Shown: in pieces, positions 11,792 through 23,200 of the stretch
Numbering within the stretch: position 1 is the stretch's first letter
How the letters are laid out: each line of letters starts with the position of its first letter
DNA from: Asterias amurensis
Taxonomy: Eukaryota > Echinodermata > Asteroidea > Forcipulatida > Asteriidae
DNA length: 64,000 nt
NCBI RefSeq assembly: GCF_032118995.1
Contig: NC_092657.1
Location: 3,469,891-3,533,890, forward strand
Direction: 5' to 3'
Notes under the pieces: model-generated
What the model saw: the letters and a program-made list of their open reading frames with translations, nothing else
What the model was told of the DNA's origin: nothing
The model's database searches: none
Program-made: the position numbers and the translations under genes

Positions 11792-14700
11792 ATGTCTACT
11801 ACAAAAACCGTTCCGTAAGTACCAACATGACGCGTCTTAATGATCAACGGGTTAAGGTTGATTTAATTTAGCTGTGGGTCAGATAAATGCATTTGAGTAA
11901 ACATGAGATTTGAATACATAGTTCCTACTTTAGTATTTACTATTTGCTTTAAAATTATATTAATTTGCGATTTTGTTTTTGTTTCCTTCAAAATGATCTG
12001 TTCACTTATCACATTGTTCTATTCTTCCAACAAGAGTTTGAAATAAACGTCTTATATTGAATATCGGTGGAGTACACTGCAAAAACGATGGGGTTAAAAT
12101 TGACATCATGAATAATGTCACATTTAAATGCCAAACAAAATCAAAATTTACAAGTAACACTGGTTTGACACATTTTCAATTACATTTGGGGCTTTTTTTT
12201 TTTTTTGCTCTATTTTGGTTTAATATATTATGTGTATTTTTTATACAATTTTTAGACTGTATTGCAAAGAACTAAACACAACCTAAGGACAAGGGCCAAT
12301 ATCAAATAGAGCTGCCTAAACATGCAGATAATTTTTCTCTAGCATGACGCCAATCAGAAATGGCGACCAGGGTCCAATTTCATAAAGCCTGTAAAATAAG
12401 CACAAAAACTCGCTAAGCACAGACGGGTATTTTACATTAAGTTTGCAATGTTGTGGGATGTGCCCAACTAAATTTTTGCAAATTAAAGACATCTTAACAG
12501 CCTTATGAAAATATCACATGATTTTTTGATTGGTGACCTTATTCTTGTAAGCACAATATGTTATGCTTACAAGTTATGTGCTTAACTTTAAAGCGGCTCT
12601 GTAAAATTGCCGGAGGTTTTCGCGAAATATTCATTGTATGTAGTATTTCTTGCCGGATGTTGTTATTACACAGTGTACACATGCAAACAAACCAATATTA
12701 CAAGTATCATTTTTAACGGCTTAAAATATTTAACAATCGGCTGTGCAGGCGACAGTGCATACAAATAACACATGTTGAAGTGTTTAACCCAGATAGCGCA
12801 TCAGATGGTTCCAGAGTCTACAAAATTATCCCAGTTGACCGATTGTCTGCACGTATTGTAATCGCACGTATTTCTTTTTTTTTCTGGGGCAGAATAAGAG
12901 AACGATTACAATGTACAATATGCACTTTTTCAATACAGCAAATCGTGATTTGGGGCAGAAATGGATTTGATAAACTAGAGGTAACGATACAATTATTGTG
13001 TACTTAGCAAAACGATATCACTGTTGTTTATACTGCAAACCAGTGAGCTTACATGCAATGTGTTCACGAGGGCGAGATTTCGGGTCTCCGTTTCTGGGGG
13101 CAGGATTAAAAAACGGTTATTAAGTATCTTTTTCAAATTACAACCAATGGTGTTTTGATGTAGTAATGTATGTGATAACAAAATTGATAAAAACATGTTG
13201 TTGTGTGAGCGTTGCCAAAAGAGGCCACTGTTGTTTACAAAACTAATGACTGTAATGACATACTAGAGTGTTCGCAGACAAGATTTGTGTAGCTTTTTTT
13301 CTCGGGGCAGATTAGAAAACGATTATGCACTTTTTTTATATTACAGCCCACAATGATTTGATGTAGAAATGTATTTGGTAAACAAAGTTGTTTCAACAAT
13401 TGTAAATGTGTGTGTTGCCAAACGAGGTAAATGTTATAGATGTTAAATTTGCATCGGGGATAAAGAATATTAATTTAGTTTTTACCCATACACCGATGTG
13501 TGTTAGCACTGTATACTCAGTACTTTCCCGAGTCCCGTGAAAAAAAGTACCACAGGCATGTTACTCGGGTGGGATTCGAACCCACGACCCTTGCAATTCT
13601 AGAGCAGTGTCATACCAACTAGACTATACCGAGGTTGCCCGGCAGCTAGAGGTAAATGTTGCTTAGAAAACAGTTTTTTTTTACGTTTCCACCAAAGTGT
13701 TCACGGGCGAGAATTTTTTTCTTGGGGCAGGGATAACAGTGAACGATTATAAATTATGCACTTTTTCATGTTTCAGTCAACAATGATTGCATGTAGTAAT
13801 GTATTTGATAAACAATCGGTATCAAAAATTGGGTATTTGATTTGCAAAACGACATCACAATTGTTTAACAATTAAACGAAGGACCTTAGTGGAGTGTGCA
13901 CGGACGAGATTTTGGTTGTTAATTCCTGAGGCACGATTAAGGAACGATTACACAATTTGACTTTTTCGTATAACAGCCCAAAAATATTTGATGTTTCGAA
14001 ATGTTTTTGATAAACAACGTGGTTTCCAAAACTGTAAACAAAAATGTGTGCGTTGCCAAAAGGAGGTCAATGTTGTTTATTAAACAAGTGACCTTTTACG
14101 TGCACATTCCAGAGTATTCATGGACGAGATTTTCCTGTATTGAAAACCAATTTTTCAGAATTGACTTGTATTTCCATTGTTAGTTACTACAAAGACCTCC
14201 ATAAAAAAGTGTGTTTACCCTACACTGGTGTGTGTTAAGCACTTGGGATAATCCATTTTGTTTTGTGTACATTCCGACCACTGTGCCAGGTGCTGTGAAG
14301 AAACCACCGTGAAATCTAATTGGAGTGCAGGAATCGACTGAAATTCAATGCGCTATTTCTCTGTTATGATGCTTTAAATTAATTGTATTTCCTTCAAAAG
14401 GGGGTATACATTCCACCTCTGTGACCCCGGTTCGAATCCTGCTGTGGGCACTGTGCGGATTGGGTTTTTCAGTCACTATAACTTGACTTCGTGGGTTTCC
14501 CTAGAACAATTCTCTGGGGTTTTCCTCCCACTTCTACAACTGAAAACTTCTTCATCGTCGTCTCACCTTGTCTAGATACTGAAAGGCTTTGACAGGAATA
14601 ATCAAGAAGATTAAATGTCCTTGGATCATAGAAATACTATGAATATCATCTTCTTAAAAAAGGGGGTGAAAACAACAAATTTGTTCTTGAAATAATTGGT

Positions 14701-17653
14701 CTAGGCTTAGGGTGAGAGCATTCTCGGCAATCATGGTGAAATTCACAAAACGGTATGGTCTTGAGACTCTTTTATCAAGACGGTTTGAGGGAGTTACAAT
14801 TCTCTAAAGTATGGAGAAAGACAAAATAGCTCCCTGAATTTCAGCTTAAACCTGCAATTCACTGAGATTTCGCATGTTTCACAGCAAATAGTTCCGTAGT
14901 AATAAAAAAAATTCTAATTAGTGACAAGCCAGATGGGATCATCAGCAGCTGAATATGTAAATTTTGAGTTAAAATTTGAATTTATGAATAATTAAATGTA
15001 TAAGTTATACTGCCATAATTATTTATCAAATGACTGTCCGACCGCATGCTTACTGTGCTGTGTTGTCATATATATTATTAGCCTTCGAAAGAGACTCTGC
15101 TAGGGTCGAAAAGTCTGCTGGTCTACTACTTGGCATAATATACTGTAAGCAGGGTATTTTGCTGGTGACCTTTTTTCACTCTTTTGTTCGAGTGGTATAC
15201 AGTTTCGCTCTTTTAGGAGTGAAAGTCAATCGGTTTTTGACTCATTTTGAGTGAAATTGAAATGTACTTCATTCTCAATCGAGTTGAAAGTACCCGTCTT
15301 TCACTCTAAATAAAGTTGTCCGCCATGTGGATCTTTGCAAGACTGGTATTGTGTACCAAAACACGGGTTTTTCACTCTTTTACAAATAATATGTCTGGTG
15401 GTTTTACTTAAATAGCCTGTCGATTTCCCCTCATGTTTCGGACTGACTGCGTCCACGCAGTGCCTATATATATTATCACACACTGGTCGACTACATTGTT
15501 AATGACCATCAACGAATGGATTGTAATATCATTATTATTACAAGAGATTATCATTTCCATAGCAACACTTTTAATACATGTCATGCTTTGATGACATCGG
15601 AACAACACTGTAGTATTGACTCATTCTGTTGTTTTGAGGGTACTCATGTTTTTTAAAAGAGTGTGTATTTTGTAGATGAAACAAGAAAACCCTTTTGGGC
15701 CTAGTATAGTTGCAAACTCAGGGAATAACAATGATTAAAAGTGATTATACGGTTTGTTTTAACAAGGGAATAAAAGTGTAGTTACTCGTTCTTTCACGGC
15801 CGTTTAGAACCGGCAAGGTCGTTCCCGTGTGATAAAGGCCCGAGCCGAGAGAATAGTTATAAAAAAAATTACAAATTTTGCATTGCATCGATGCCAAAAC
15901 AAAAAAGAATAAAACGCTCACTGAGCGACATACTCCAATACGAAATTATATTATTTATTTCTCTCATCAAATATGAAATTTCAGGCAGAAATATTTCAAG
16001 AGATATTTTCTACTGTCATCATCTTTAGACCGTATAAGTTGTATGTAAATCTGTGATCTTCAAGATTGTTGTTTCTACCAATCCTGTAACGTTCCTTGAA
16101 CTTGTTTTGACATTGTTACTAATTTACTTGTTTTTCTTTATGTGTTCATGTTCCACATGGAATCGTAAACATGCAGTAGCCACCAACCCGAACTGAAACA
16201 CTTGGGTTAAATTTGACACTATGGCTGTTGCCATATATATTTTATTTTCTATTTTTATTTTATTTTAAATCTTTAGACATGCACAATAGTTACAAGTTGT
16301 ACAGGGGCTGTCCAAGTTAAAACAAAAGTATAAAAACTGTGTAAAACCAAACCCCTGCCAACGATAAAGATACTAGGGAATCAAAATTATCGTGGTGATA
16401 AAATAACACAAGAATTTTTTTAGTTAAATTTGTTATATTATTTTGAATCTATAAACTTGAAAACACCAACGTTGTTATTGTTTACATCCTTGTTTTTACA
16501 TTGAGTATTTCCTCTTCCCATTTTCAACAGCCCGTGGTATTTCGGCAAGGTGTCTGAAGAGGACGCACGTAAGGGACTGGCAGACGCGATGACTGGCACG
16601 TACCTGGTTCGAGATAGCTCATCTAGAGGAAGCTATGTACTCTCAGTCAAGTAAGTAGTATACTATGAAGCCCTATTGGTGCCAATTGACAAGTGCATTA
16701 TATGTTTCACTGAATGAGATGTATTTTACAGCACCGCCACTTATTATCTTGCGGCCGCCGCTTATATCTTGCGGCCGCCACTTAGACCATAATGCAGACC
16801 ACTGTTTGCGAACAGCGGATCAACCTATATCGCATCTTGTCTTCTGGAATCCTCCTGGCGGACATCCAAATCGCGGAGAAAAAATGAGCTTCACTAAACA
16901 CCAGATACAAATCTCAATCCAAACGAGACTCAACTATTCATGAGGGACCAAGCAACCTGGCACCACTTCATCTACCCTTTGCAAAATACAAATTGCCTTG
17001 CCCCTCTAAAGGCCGGTTTATAGTCGGTCGCGCGATGGTCGCGCGATGGAAATCTTGCGCGCAATCCTAAGACTGAGGCCTAAAAACCGCGTCTTTTTAT
17101 GATTGCGCGTCAAGATTTCCGACGCCCGACCATCGCGCGACCGACTATAACTCGGCCTTAAGAGATGACACTCCATGCCTGATATCTCAACCATAGATTA
17201 AAGCAAACATTTGGTTTCAACAACCAAACGTATACAATCTCTTAAAGCACATTTCTTTAATTGTCATGGCATTTTGTCGTATCCCCAACCCCCAACCCCT
17301 TTCTCCACAGTGATAACGGCGTAATCACCAACTACGACATCCGCAAGACAGGTCAGACGCTGAAGATTAAAGACCGAAACTTCGCTGACCTGGACGCCCT
17401 CATTGGCTACTATCAGAAATACCCGCTGGATACCGTCTGGCTCGAAACGCCGGTAAGTACGCTCAAGAAGTAGACTGGTACCATGTCTGTATCCGCAAGG
17501 ATAAGGATGAAGACATATTTATAGACATGATGATTTAATTTGTTCAAATGATTTCGAATAATTAAATGTTCCCTTTATCGTATCTTTTTTTAATCATAGT
17601 GCACCAAGGAAGGCTTACCATCCCCGCCCATCTCACCATCTTGGCATAAGTAG
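11792..17653 (+). CDS. Single-SH2-domain adaptor-like protein, 112 aa, four exons
   Basis: Exons 11792-11814, 16531-16650, 17311-17452 and 17600-17653 join in frame (phases 2, 2, 0) to 339 nt, with GTAAGT donors at all three introns. The product is one SH2 domain (about residues 10-95) with an 8-residue lead and a 17-residue tail rich in Ser and Pro (PSPPISPSW). The SH2 core shows PWYFGK at the start, YLVRDSS with the phosphotyrosine-binding Arg at 35, SYVLSV strand C, and LDTVWLETP at the end. This most resembles CRK-type SH2 domains by eye. CRK continues into SH3 domains; this protein stops. The usual betaD4 His is Asn 55. It would bind phosphotyrosine peptides in the cytoplasm and, lacking catalytic or SH3 parts, could act as an SH2-only adaptor or competitor like vertebrate SAP/EAT-2. 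Exons 2-4 are firm. Exon 1 rests on phase match, donor and a reasonable ATG context (G at -3). Confidence 0.8.
12368..12612. mobile_element. Degenerate palindromic MITE (CAATTTCATAAAGC type)
   Basis: The ends are diverged inverted repeats. The left starts CCAATTTCATAAAGCCTG and runs into ATAAGCAC. The right reads GTGCTTAACTTTAAAGCGG and CTCTGTAAAATTG. The same family has a better copy at 20664-20901 and truncated copies near 41088 and 52260. No coding capacity. Confidence 0.55.
12780..14170. repeat. Degenerate tandem repeat, about 205-215 bp unit
   Basis: The motif GGGGCAG followed by a variant of GAACGATTA recurs near 12884, 13098, 13304, 13725 and 13930, a spacing of 205-215 bp. The 421-bp gap equals two units and contains the SINE at 13436-13648. 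Each unit continues with ATTTGATGTAGTAATGTAT-like and GATAAACAA-like words and a GTTGCCAAA word. Divergence between units is high, so the array is old. Confidence 0.75.
13436..13648 (-). mobile_element. tRNA-derived SINE with 12-bp target-site duplication
   Basis: Read on the minus strand, the element begins with a tRNA-like head. A box-A-like TAGTCTAGTTGGTATGAC and a box-B-like GTGGGTTCGAATCCCAC are spaced as in a tRNA, and CTCGG/CCGAG forms an acceptor-like stem. A body ending near CGGTGTATGGGTAAAAAC follows. It is flanked by GAGGTAAATGTT at 13424-13435 and 13649-13660, a clear 12-bp target duplication. It interrupts a unit of the 205-bp tandem repeat. A related copy lies at 26038-26200. 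Confidence 0.8.
14395..14600 (+). mobile_element. SINE-like repeat with tRNA box B
   Basis: ACCCCGGTTCGAATCCTGCT near 14424 is a box-B-like core. It is followed by GGATTGGGTTTTTCAGTC and GGGGTTTTCCTCCCACTTCT, then AACTGAAAACTTC. The same order of words, reversed, is found at about 26200-26365. Ends and target duplication could not be fixed. Confidence 0.55.
16531..16650 (+). CDS. SH2 gene exon 2 (SH2 N-terminal half)
   Basis: The acceptor TTTTCAACAG lies before 16531 and the donor GTAAGT after 16650. The exon encodes PWYFGKVSEEDARKG through YLVRDSSSRGSYVLSV, which is alpha-A and strands B and C of the SH2 fold. The binding Arg follows the Leu-Val pair. It begins in phase 2 and ends in phase 2. 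Confidence 0.9.
17008..17161. mobile_element. GC-rich palindromic MITE in SH2 intron 2
   Basis: A near-perfect inverted repeat of about 155 bp. The left arm reads GGCCGGTTTATAGTCGGTCG then CGCGATGG. The right arm reads CCATCGCGCGACCGACTATA then ACTCGGCC. It is flanked by CTAAA and TTAAG, possibly a degenerate TTAA target. Its base composition is far more GC-rich than the surrounding intron. Confidence 0.75.
17311..17452 (+). CDS. SH2 gene exon 3 (SH2 C-terminal half)
   Basis: The acceptor TTCTCCACAG precedes the exon and the donor GTAAGT follows it. It encodes DNGVITNYDIRKTG through IKDRNFADLDALIGYYQK and LDTVWLETP, which is strands D-F and helix B of the SH2 domain. If the following intron is retained, the frame runs into VSTLKK and a stop at 17473, giving an alternative short tail. 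Confidence 0.9.
17600..17653 (+). CDS. SH2 gene exon 4 (C-terminal tail and stop)
   Basis: The acceptor TTTTTTTAATCATAG precedes 17600. The phase-0 exon encodes CTKEGLPSPPISPSWHK and ends in TAG at 17651-17653. The tail has an SPPISPS motif with Ser-Pro sites. No clear AATAAA was fixed downstream. Confidence 0.75.
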   Translation, partial: CTKEGLPSPPISPSWHK

Positions 17654-17724
17654 CGACCGCACCCATACCATCGGAGACGAAATCACACCGATAAATAATG
17701 TTTCGAGACGTCTGGGAACCGACT

Positions 17725-17960
17725 ATTTTCGGTTTCAAACTTTGTTTTGAGGTTGGGGAAAAAAATTACTCGAGTGGGACTTCAACCAACGACTTTCAGA
17801 ATAACGTGCCAGCACTTTATCCAACTGAGCCAACTAGTCATATCTTTGTTCGGGTGCCAGTCAGAAGCCATACAACCTTTAACTGCCGTGTAGCCGCAGG
17901 GACCACACCCAAATTACGATACAACCTGGGAAGCGGCAGCCAGGGGATCACCTCAAGAAG
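17725..17960 (-). mobile_element. tRNA-derived SINE
   Basis: On the minus strand a tRNA-like stretch reads TGGCTCAGTTGGATAAAGTG (box A). About 30 nt later GGTTGAAGTCCCACTCGAG follows (box B with the 3' acceptor side). The rest of the element, including GAAGCGGCAGCCAGGGGATC on the plus strand, lies outside the head. No target duplication could be fixed. It lies in or just beyond the 3' UTR of the SH2 gene. Confidence 0.6.
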
Positions 17961-18035
17961 ATGCGATTTTTTTTGTTTCAGATTTTGAACTTTGTGAGTT
18001 TGTTGTCTTTCTTTTGACAACACATAGTTAGTGTT

Positions 18036-18650
18036 CATCGTGCCTGCGATCTAACAAGAAAGGCATTATTATGCATTTTGTCAAAGTGTAGCAATTTTGG
18101 TTTTGTTTGTATTTTTTAACATCCAATTTAGTGGGGGCAAAGTCTTTCTTTGATGGTTTTTATGTACTCGATTAGAATTCTTCATACGGGGAATAATGTT
18201 TGTTTTCACTTCGTTAAGACCACCCAAAAACTGATTCAGTCTTGCAACCGAGTCTTTTTAAATGTGAGACGATTTTGAGCTTGTGAGGGCGAACCCTTCG
18301 ATTGTTATCTTTAATTTCGATTAGTATAATTCTTCCGTTGAGGATGTTTTCACTTTATTAAGACCACCTAAAAACTAATTCAGTCTTGCAACCGAATCTC
18401 TCCAAATGTGACGATTTTGTTTTTGTGAATGTGTTCAACCTTCTTTTTTAACATTAGTATGAACAAAGTATGTAGATTTATATTCATTTATACGATTCAC
18501 CGTGCCTGCGATATAACAAGACAGGAAATTATTGTATAATATTATTAAATTGTCCTAAAATAGCAACTTTGGTTTTTGTTGGTGTTTTTCCAATTCAATT
18601 TAGTGAAAGCGAAGTCAATGATGGTTTATCTGTAAATAATTTTAAGTAAT
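18036..18650. repeat. Diverged direct duplication of about 460 bp spacing
   Basis: CGTGCCTGCGAT(C/A)TAACAAGA occurs near 18039 and again near 18501, each followed by related text (AGCAA(T/C)TTTGG, then AATTTAGTG and TGATGGTTT). Nested inside, AAGACCACC(C/T)AAAAACT followed by TTCAGTCTTGCAACCGA recurs near 18219 and 18360. This is an old tandem duplication with internal duplication. Confidence 0.65.
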
Positions 18651-18814
18651 TATAATTATTTAGTCGAGGAATATTTTTTGGAAGCTTTGCTTGCACTTTC
18701 AATAAAACTCCAGGGTCTTTGGAAGTCAGTGAGGACGCTGTTTTGGGCTCGTTGTATAAAGGGTTAATTGAATTCGCATTCAAATGATCCGTGTATAATT
18801 GACATAGGAGTCAA

Positions 18815-18960
18815 TTTCGCAAAGAACTTAGGACTAGTTCTAACTTAAGAACAGTGCTAGGAGATCTTAAAAACGTAATACTAGTTCTAAATTAGGATGT
18901 GGTAACTCGTCCTAACTTGAGATACTTGTCTTTAACACTTAAATCTGACACTGTAACAAC
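18815..18960. mobile_element. MITE relic
   Basis: Inverted and repeated words AGGACTAGTTCTAACTTAAG, ACTAGTTCTAAATTAGGA and CTCGTCCTAACTTGAGATA match those at 40995-41060 (GGACTAGTCACTCGTCC, TAACTTGAGATAGG). Ends are not definable. Confidence 0.4.
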
Positions 18961-20065
18961 CGTGGCTGCTTACTATCAAGTTATAGGGTTGGTTGATTGA
19001 TTGATTGATTGATATTTTGTTATGTTTGTGTAGATAGTTGTGTCCTTAGATTGATTAATCTATGAATTGTTATTCCTATTAAAAAAAAACTTTCCGATTA
19101 AAGTGAAAAGTTTCCAAGCACTATATTTGGAGTTCTTATACCTAATACGACACCATTAATTAATAACAGACATACACAAGTACGGGTTTGTGTTGGTGTA
19201 TTTGTGGCACAAGCGGCTGTCTGTCTTAAACCAGCCCTGCCATAAGTTTCTAAAAGCATAATATTTGGAAATTGCCAGATACTACAGATCGAAACACTGA
19301 GTCATTGACCACTGGTTCTTTTCAGAAGCACAAATACACGCAGCAGATATTCACTTGGTGCGACTGCAAACCACTCATACACTTCCATCTGATGCAAAGT
19401 AATTGGGACAAAGGGCGAAGGATGGAGCAAGGATGGACGGTGACTCGGGGTTTGTTTACGGTTACCAGCGGGGTAACAACTGACCGGACGGTGGCATCAA
19501 CCTCTTTTCGGAAGACAATGGTTGTATTACGCCAGTGCGTTTACTGCTCTAGAAACTGAACATCCGCATTGAATTTCCTGCTAACAGTTTATTGTACAGC
19601 TCCTCGCCCACACACTACTGTCATACCAAAGAACCTACAAACCAATAAACCCCTTTATAGCTAGCTCATTAACCATTGTGAGGAACAAACCATCGGATGG
19701 ATGTGTCACTGTCTATTCACTTTAAACACAATTGCTGGAAGAAACCTAGTCTTGAAATCAAGTCGGTAACTGTTGTGCATGCAGTCTTGAGACTGCTTGG
19801 AGCTACTCATAGGCATTACTGACAGACAAATAAACACTGACTAAAGACTTGTCATCAAGTCTAGAAGAAGCCCTGCCGCCTGAAGACCGCTACCATTAGG
19901 TCAATGAGCTCACTCATATTCAGACTGCTGACGGAGTACTCTACCTAAACACAACTTCGGCTGATTTCATTTCATGTAGAATTGTCTCAACTGATTTTGA
20001 ACTTAGGACAAGTTTACCCTTTTACTTTCTGGAGATTTGAAACAGCTAGACTCTTGCTGTTAAAG

Positions 20066-20201
20066 ATGAGGTTTCTATTGCAAGTTGGTTTGGTTTTATT
20101 TGGTACGTTTTTGACGTTCGCTAATGGCCGGCCTGATTTGAAGGGGGACAAGGAGACCGATCTTATCTGGCATCTCCTTAAACCAAGACGTGGTGACATA
20201 G
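20066..20201 (+). CDS. WFIKKN-like exon 1: signal peptide
   Basis: The ATG at 20066 (context AAAGATGAGG) opens a classical signal peptide, MRFLLQVGLVLFGTFLTFA, with probable cleavage after NG at residue 21. A charged segment follows (RPDLKGDKETD). The donor GTATGT at 20202 is phase 1. Upstream in-frame sequence exists, but this Met gives the only sensible signal peptide. Confidence 0.8.
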
Positions 20202-23200
20202 GTATGTATTCAACTAAAAGTGCTATTTACACGACATCAATTCAAATGCGTCCCTTGTTTAATTTTAGCATGGTTGTAAAATGTGAGCCAAAGATTCTAA
20301 GAGAAGCAAACTCTGTAAGTGACAAAGAAAGAATTCGGAGGGAAGACAAAAAAGCAATTTTCAATTTTAAATATGGGAGTGAAAAACCCCGAGAGATATT
20401 CCAGGGAACCAACATAATTCATTTATTCATTCTGGTTGTGTGCCAAATATTTTAAGAAAGAAACGACCTATGTACTAGCCAAGAGCCAGAAACCCTTCGG
20501 AGAGAAGACAAAGAAGCAAGTTTCAGTTTTATATGTTGGAAAAAAAATACCGGAGAACTAAATTCTATAAAGGGTCGAGAGTGACCCGGGTATGAAGTGA
20601 TCATGGCATACGAACGAAGTGACCACGCTAGCAACGTGATCAGGGTACGAGAGATCAGGGTACAAATTCATAGAGCTGCTTAAGCAAAAAATTTGCTTAA
20701 GCACGAAAACAGCTTGCTTATTTTACACATGTTACTGGCCAAAATGTCATGCCATGTACATTGCTTTTGACTAATGTTTAACTGTTGTTTATTTAGCATA
20801 ACAATTGCGTGGAGTCGTTGCCGGTAATCTGATTTTACAAATCAAGGATTCTTTTGCTTAAGCAAACATTTTTGCTTAAGCAGCTCTATGAAATTGGGCC
20901 CAGGGTACAAATTGCAGAGGTACGAAGTGGTATGAAACGTAGTGATTGACTGTCCAGTGATGTTTTTGCATGTCTGTGCCAGCAAATACTTTTGATCTAT
21001 TTGGATAATGATATCAATGATAATCAGTACAAGTGACCTAAATAAACTTCAAACAAAAGTTATTTTATAATATTGATACAGCAAAACAAACGAGTGTCCG
21101 ACCACGGCTAGGACCATATCTTAAAATGCCTGTCCGAGCAAATAGTTTGACATATGATTGGGATAATCAATCATTCCTGGCTGTGACCTGTAACTATTTA
21201 TACCCTTTAAGCCAAAGTGGTTTCATATTGATGCTGGCAAACAAATATGAACGAACTTGCACTGAACTTTTTTGAAGGCAGTGTACTTTTGGTAAAAGAC
21301 CAGTACCTTCGCTTGGTGAATCGCCAATATGCATAAAATAACAAAACAGTGAAATTTTTGGCTAATTTGGTCATCAAAGGTTTTTTCATTCATTCATTTT
21401 GTTTTACTACACACAAAAAACAAGTGGTAAATTTTCCGTTGCAAGAAAACATTGAAAATAAAAGTCCTACTCGCTATAGCATATTCTGAATTCTATGGCC
21501 GAGAAGGCTTCCAGGCATAAATTATTATAGTTTGTGAAAAGTAACCCCTTTCCCTAAACTACATTACTTCAGTCGTTTCTAACAATATTTTATAAAATCA
21601 ACAGCTCATCAGTGATGATGAACATTTCCAGTACACCATGTGTTCCAATTATGGCGCAGGAACAAAACCACTGCTTATACATATAAGACAACAAAACGTT
21701 CGAAAGATACGGTTCCGAAAAATATATGTTTTAAGGTGTGCTTTGATTTGGAACAAGGATTTTTACCATCTTCTATATCTTATCTCCACCATGCAAAGTT
21801 TCAAATCCTACCCATCTTGTATTTGTATTCTGTTGTGTTTTTGTTTTTTGTTTTTTTGTACGGCGCACGGGGCCATGTTTAATCACTGTGTGTGTTGTGC
21901 TATATTAACAATGTTTAATCACTATTTAGTAAGTTGTTATGGTCATTATTATTTAGAGTCGTGACCAAATGTGCACACTCCCTTTAACAGTTATTTATTC
22001 ACCAAATCTGATTAATAGATTTGTCTCGGCCGGGAACTTGTCCTGCAGACGTGGATGTAACTGGTTGGAGCTCTTCCGCGTGTACGCTGCAATGTCTGTT
22101 CGATCTGGAGTGCCAGGGTTCAGAGCGATGCTGCCCCGACGATTGTGGTGGTACATTTTGCGTAGCTACTGACGAGCAAAAAGGTAGGTGGCCTTTTGGA
22201 CGTGGAAATCTCTAAGTCAATAATTTTATAGCCCACTTTAAAGATAACAAATAATGGGCAAATACTGGACAAACAATTGCTACAAAATTGACTTTGATTG
22301 AATTAAGCTTCGAAACAGGACAGTGAAAATTGCAAAGAAATAAATAAGCTTAAATGAGTCAAATGACCTAATATGCGTACGTCATCCCGCCATCGTCGAA
22401 TAGAAAACAATGTAAAGTGTACTAATGAACGCGAAGGTGCACATCCACGAGGGATGGGTCCTTGAGCACGGTTTTCAGCATGGTTTATAGAATCCATGTT
22501 ATTTTAACTCATATACTGTGATTTATTTTGTCTACTGCGGAAGTTCACTACCACTAGTTAACTTCCTGCCATTGTTATTGCATTCAAGTGCGCTTCAGCT
22601 TAGAATAACTCCAGGATGCTGTCTACGAAATTAATTTTTTTTTTAGTATGCCACCGAGAAGTTATCATTTCAGTAAACTGTGCAAGCGCTTGATCTATCT
22701 AGCCTCACATAGGACGACTCCTCTAAACGCTGTAAACAAATCAAGTCCCTGTAGTATGTTTTAGGAAAGTGGAAGACTTGTGCGGGCTCAAACTTAAATA
22801 TTTTTGGAACACTTGGTGAACATTTCGTATAGGTTGAAGTTATAACTCTAGTTAAAGCTATTGGACACTTTCGGTACAGAAACAAAATTAAAAGTTCACA
22901 GATTTACAAATAACTTACAGGGTTTACAGAAGGTAATGGTGAAAGACTTCTCTTGAAATATTATTCCATGAAATGCTTTACTTTTTGAGAAAACATTAAA
23001 ACAGTATCAACTCTCGATATCGACAATTACGGATTTATTTTTAACACACATGTCATGACACGGCGAAACGTGCGGAAACAAGGGTGGGTTTTCCCGTTAT
23101 TTTCTCCCAACTCCGATGACCGATTGAGCCTAAATTTTCACAGGTTTGTTATTTTATATAGAAGTTGTGATACACGAAGTGTGGGCCTTTGGACAATCTC

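Larger units (their letters stand above)
11815..16530 (+). other. Intron 1 of the SH2 gene
   Basis: A 4.7-kb intron that carries most of the repeats listed separately: a MITE relic, a 205-bp degenerate tandem array and two SINEs. The 14570-16530 part is AT-rich and shows no recognisable coding exon. Around 15170-15310 a motif like TTTCACTCT/AGAGTGAAA recurs in both orientations, giving weak palindromes. Confidence 0.6.
17654..20065. other. Intergenic region between the SH2 gene and the WFIKKN-like gene
   Basis: Contains a SINE, a pair of direct repeats and a MITE relic, listed separately. At about 18993 there is a short TTGA-type tandem run. The promoter and 5' UTR of the WFIKKN-like gene should lie toward the right end, but no core promoter element was identified. 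Short open frames here (for example 19272-19559) have no recognisable domain. Confidence 0.5.

Noticed and set aside
11454-11840. A 128-codon open frame before the SH2 gene
   Set aside because: It has no domain and overlaps the better-supported SH2 exon 1 (11792-11814) in another frame.
13560-13640. A functional tRNA gene
   Set aside because: Box A and box B words are present, but the anticodon arm does not pair well. The tRNA-like part is the head of a longer element with target duplications.
19272-19559. A 95-codon open frame between the two spliced genes
   Set aside because: No recognisable domain, no supporting splice context, and length within chance for this region.
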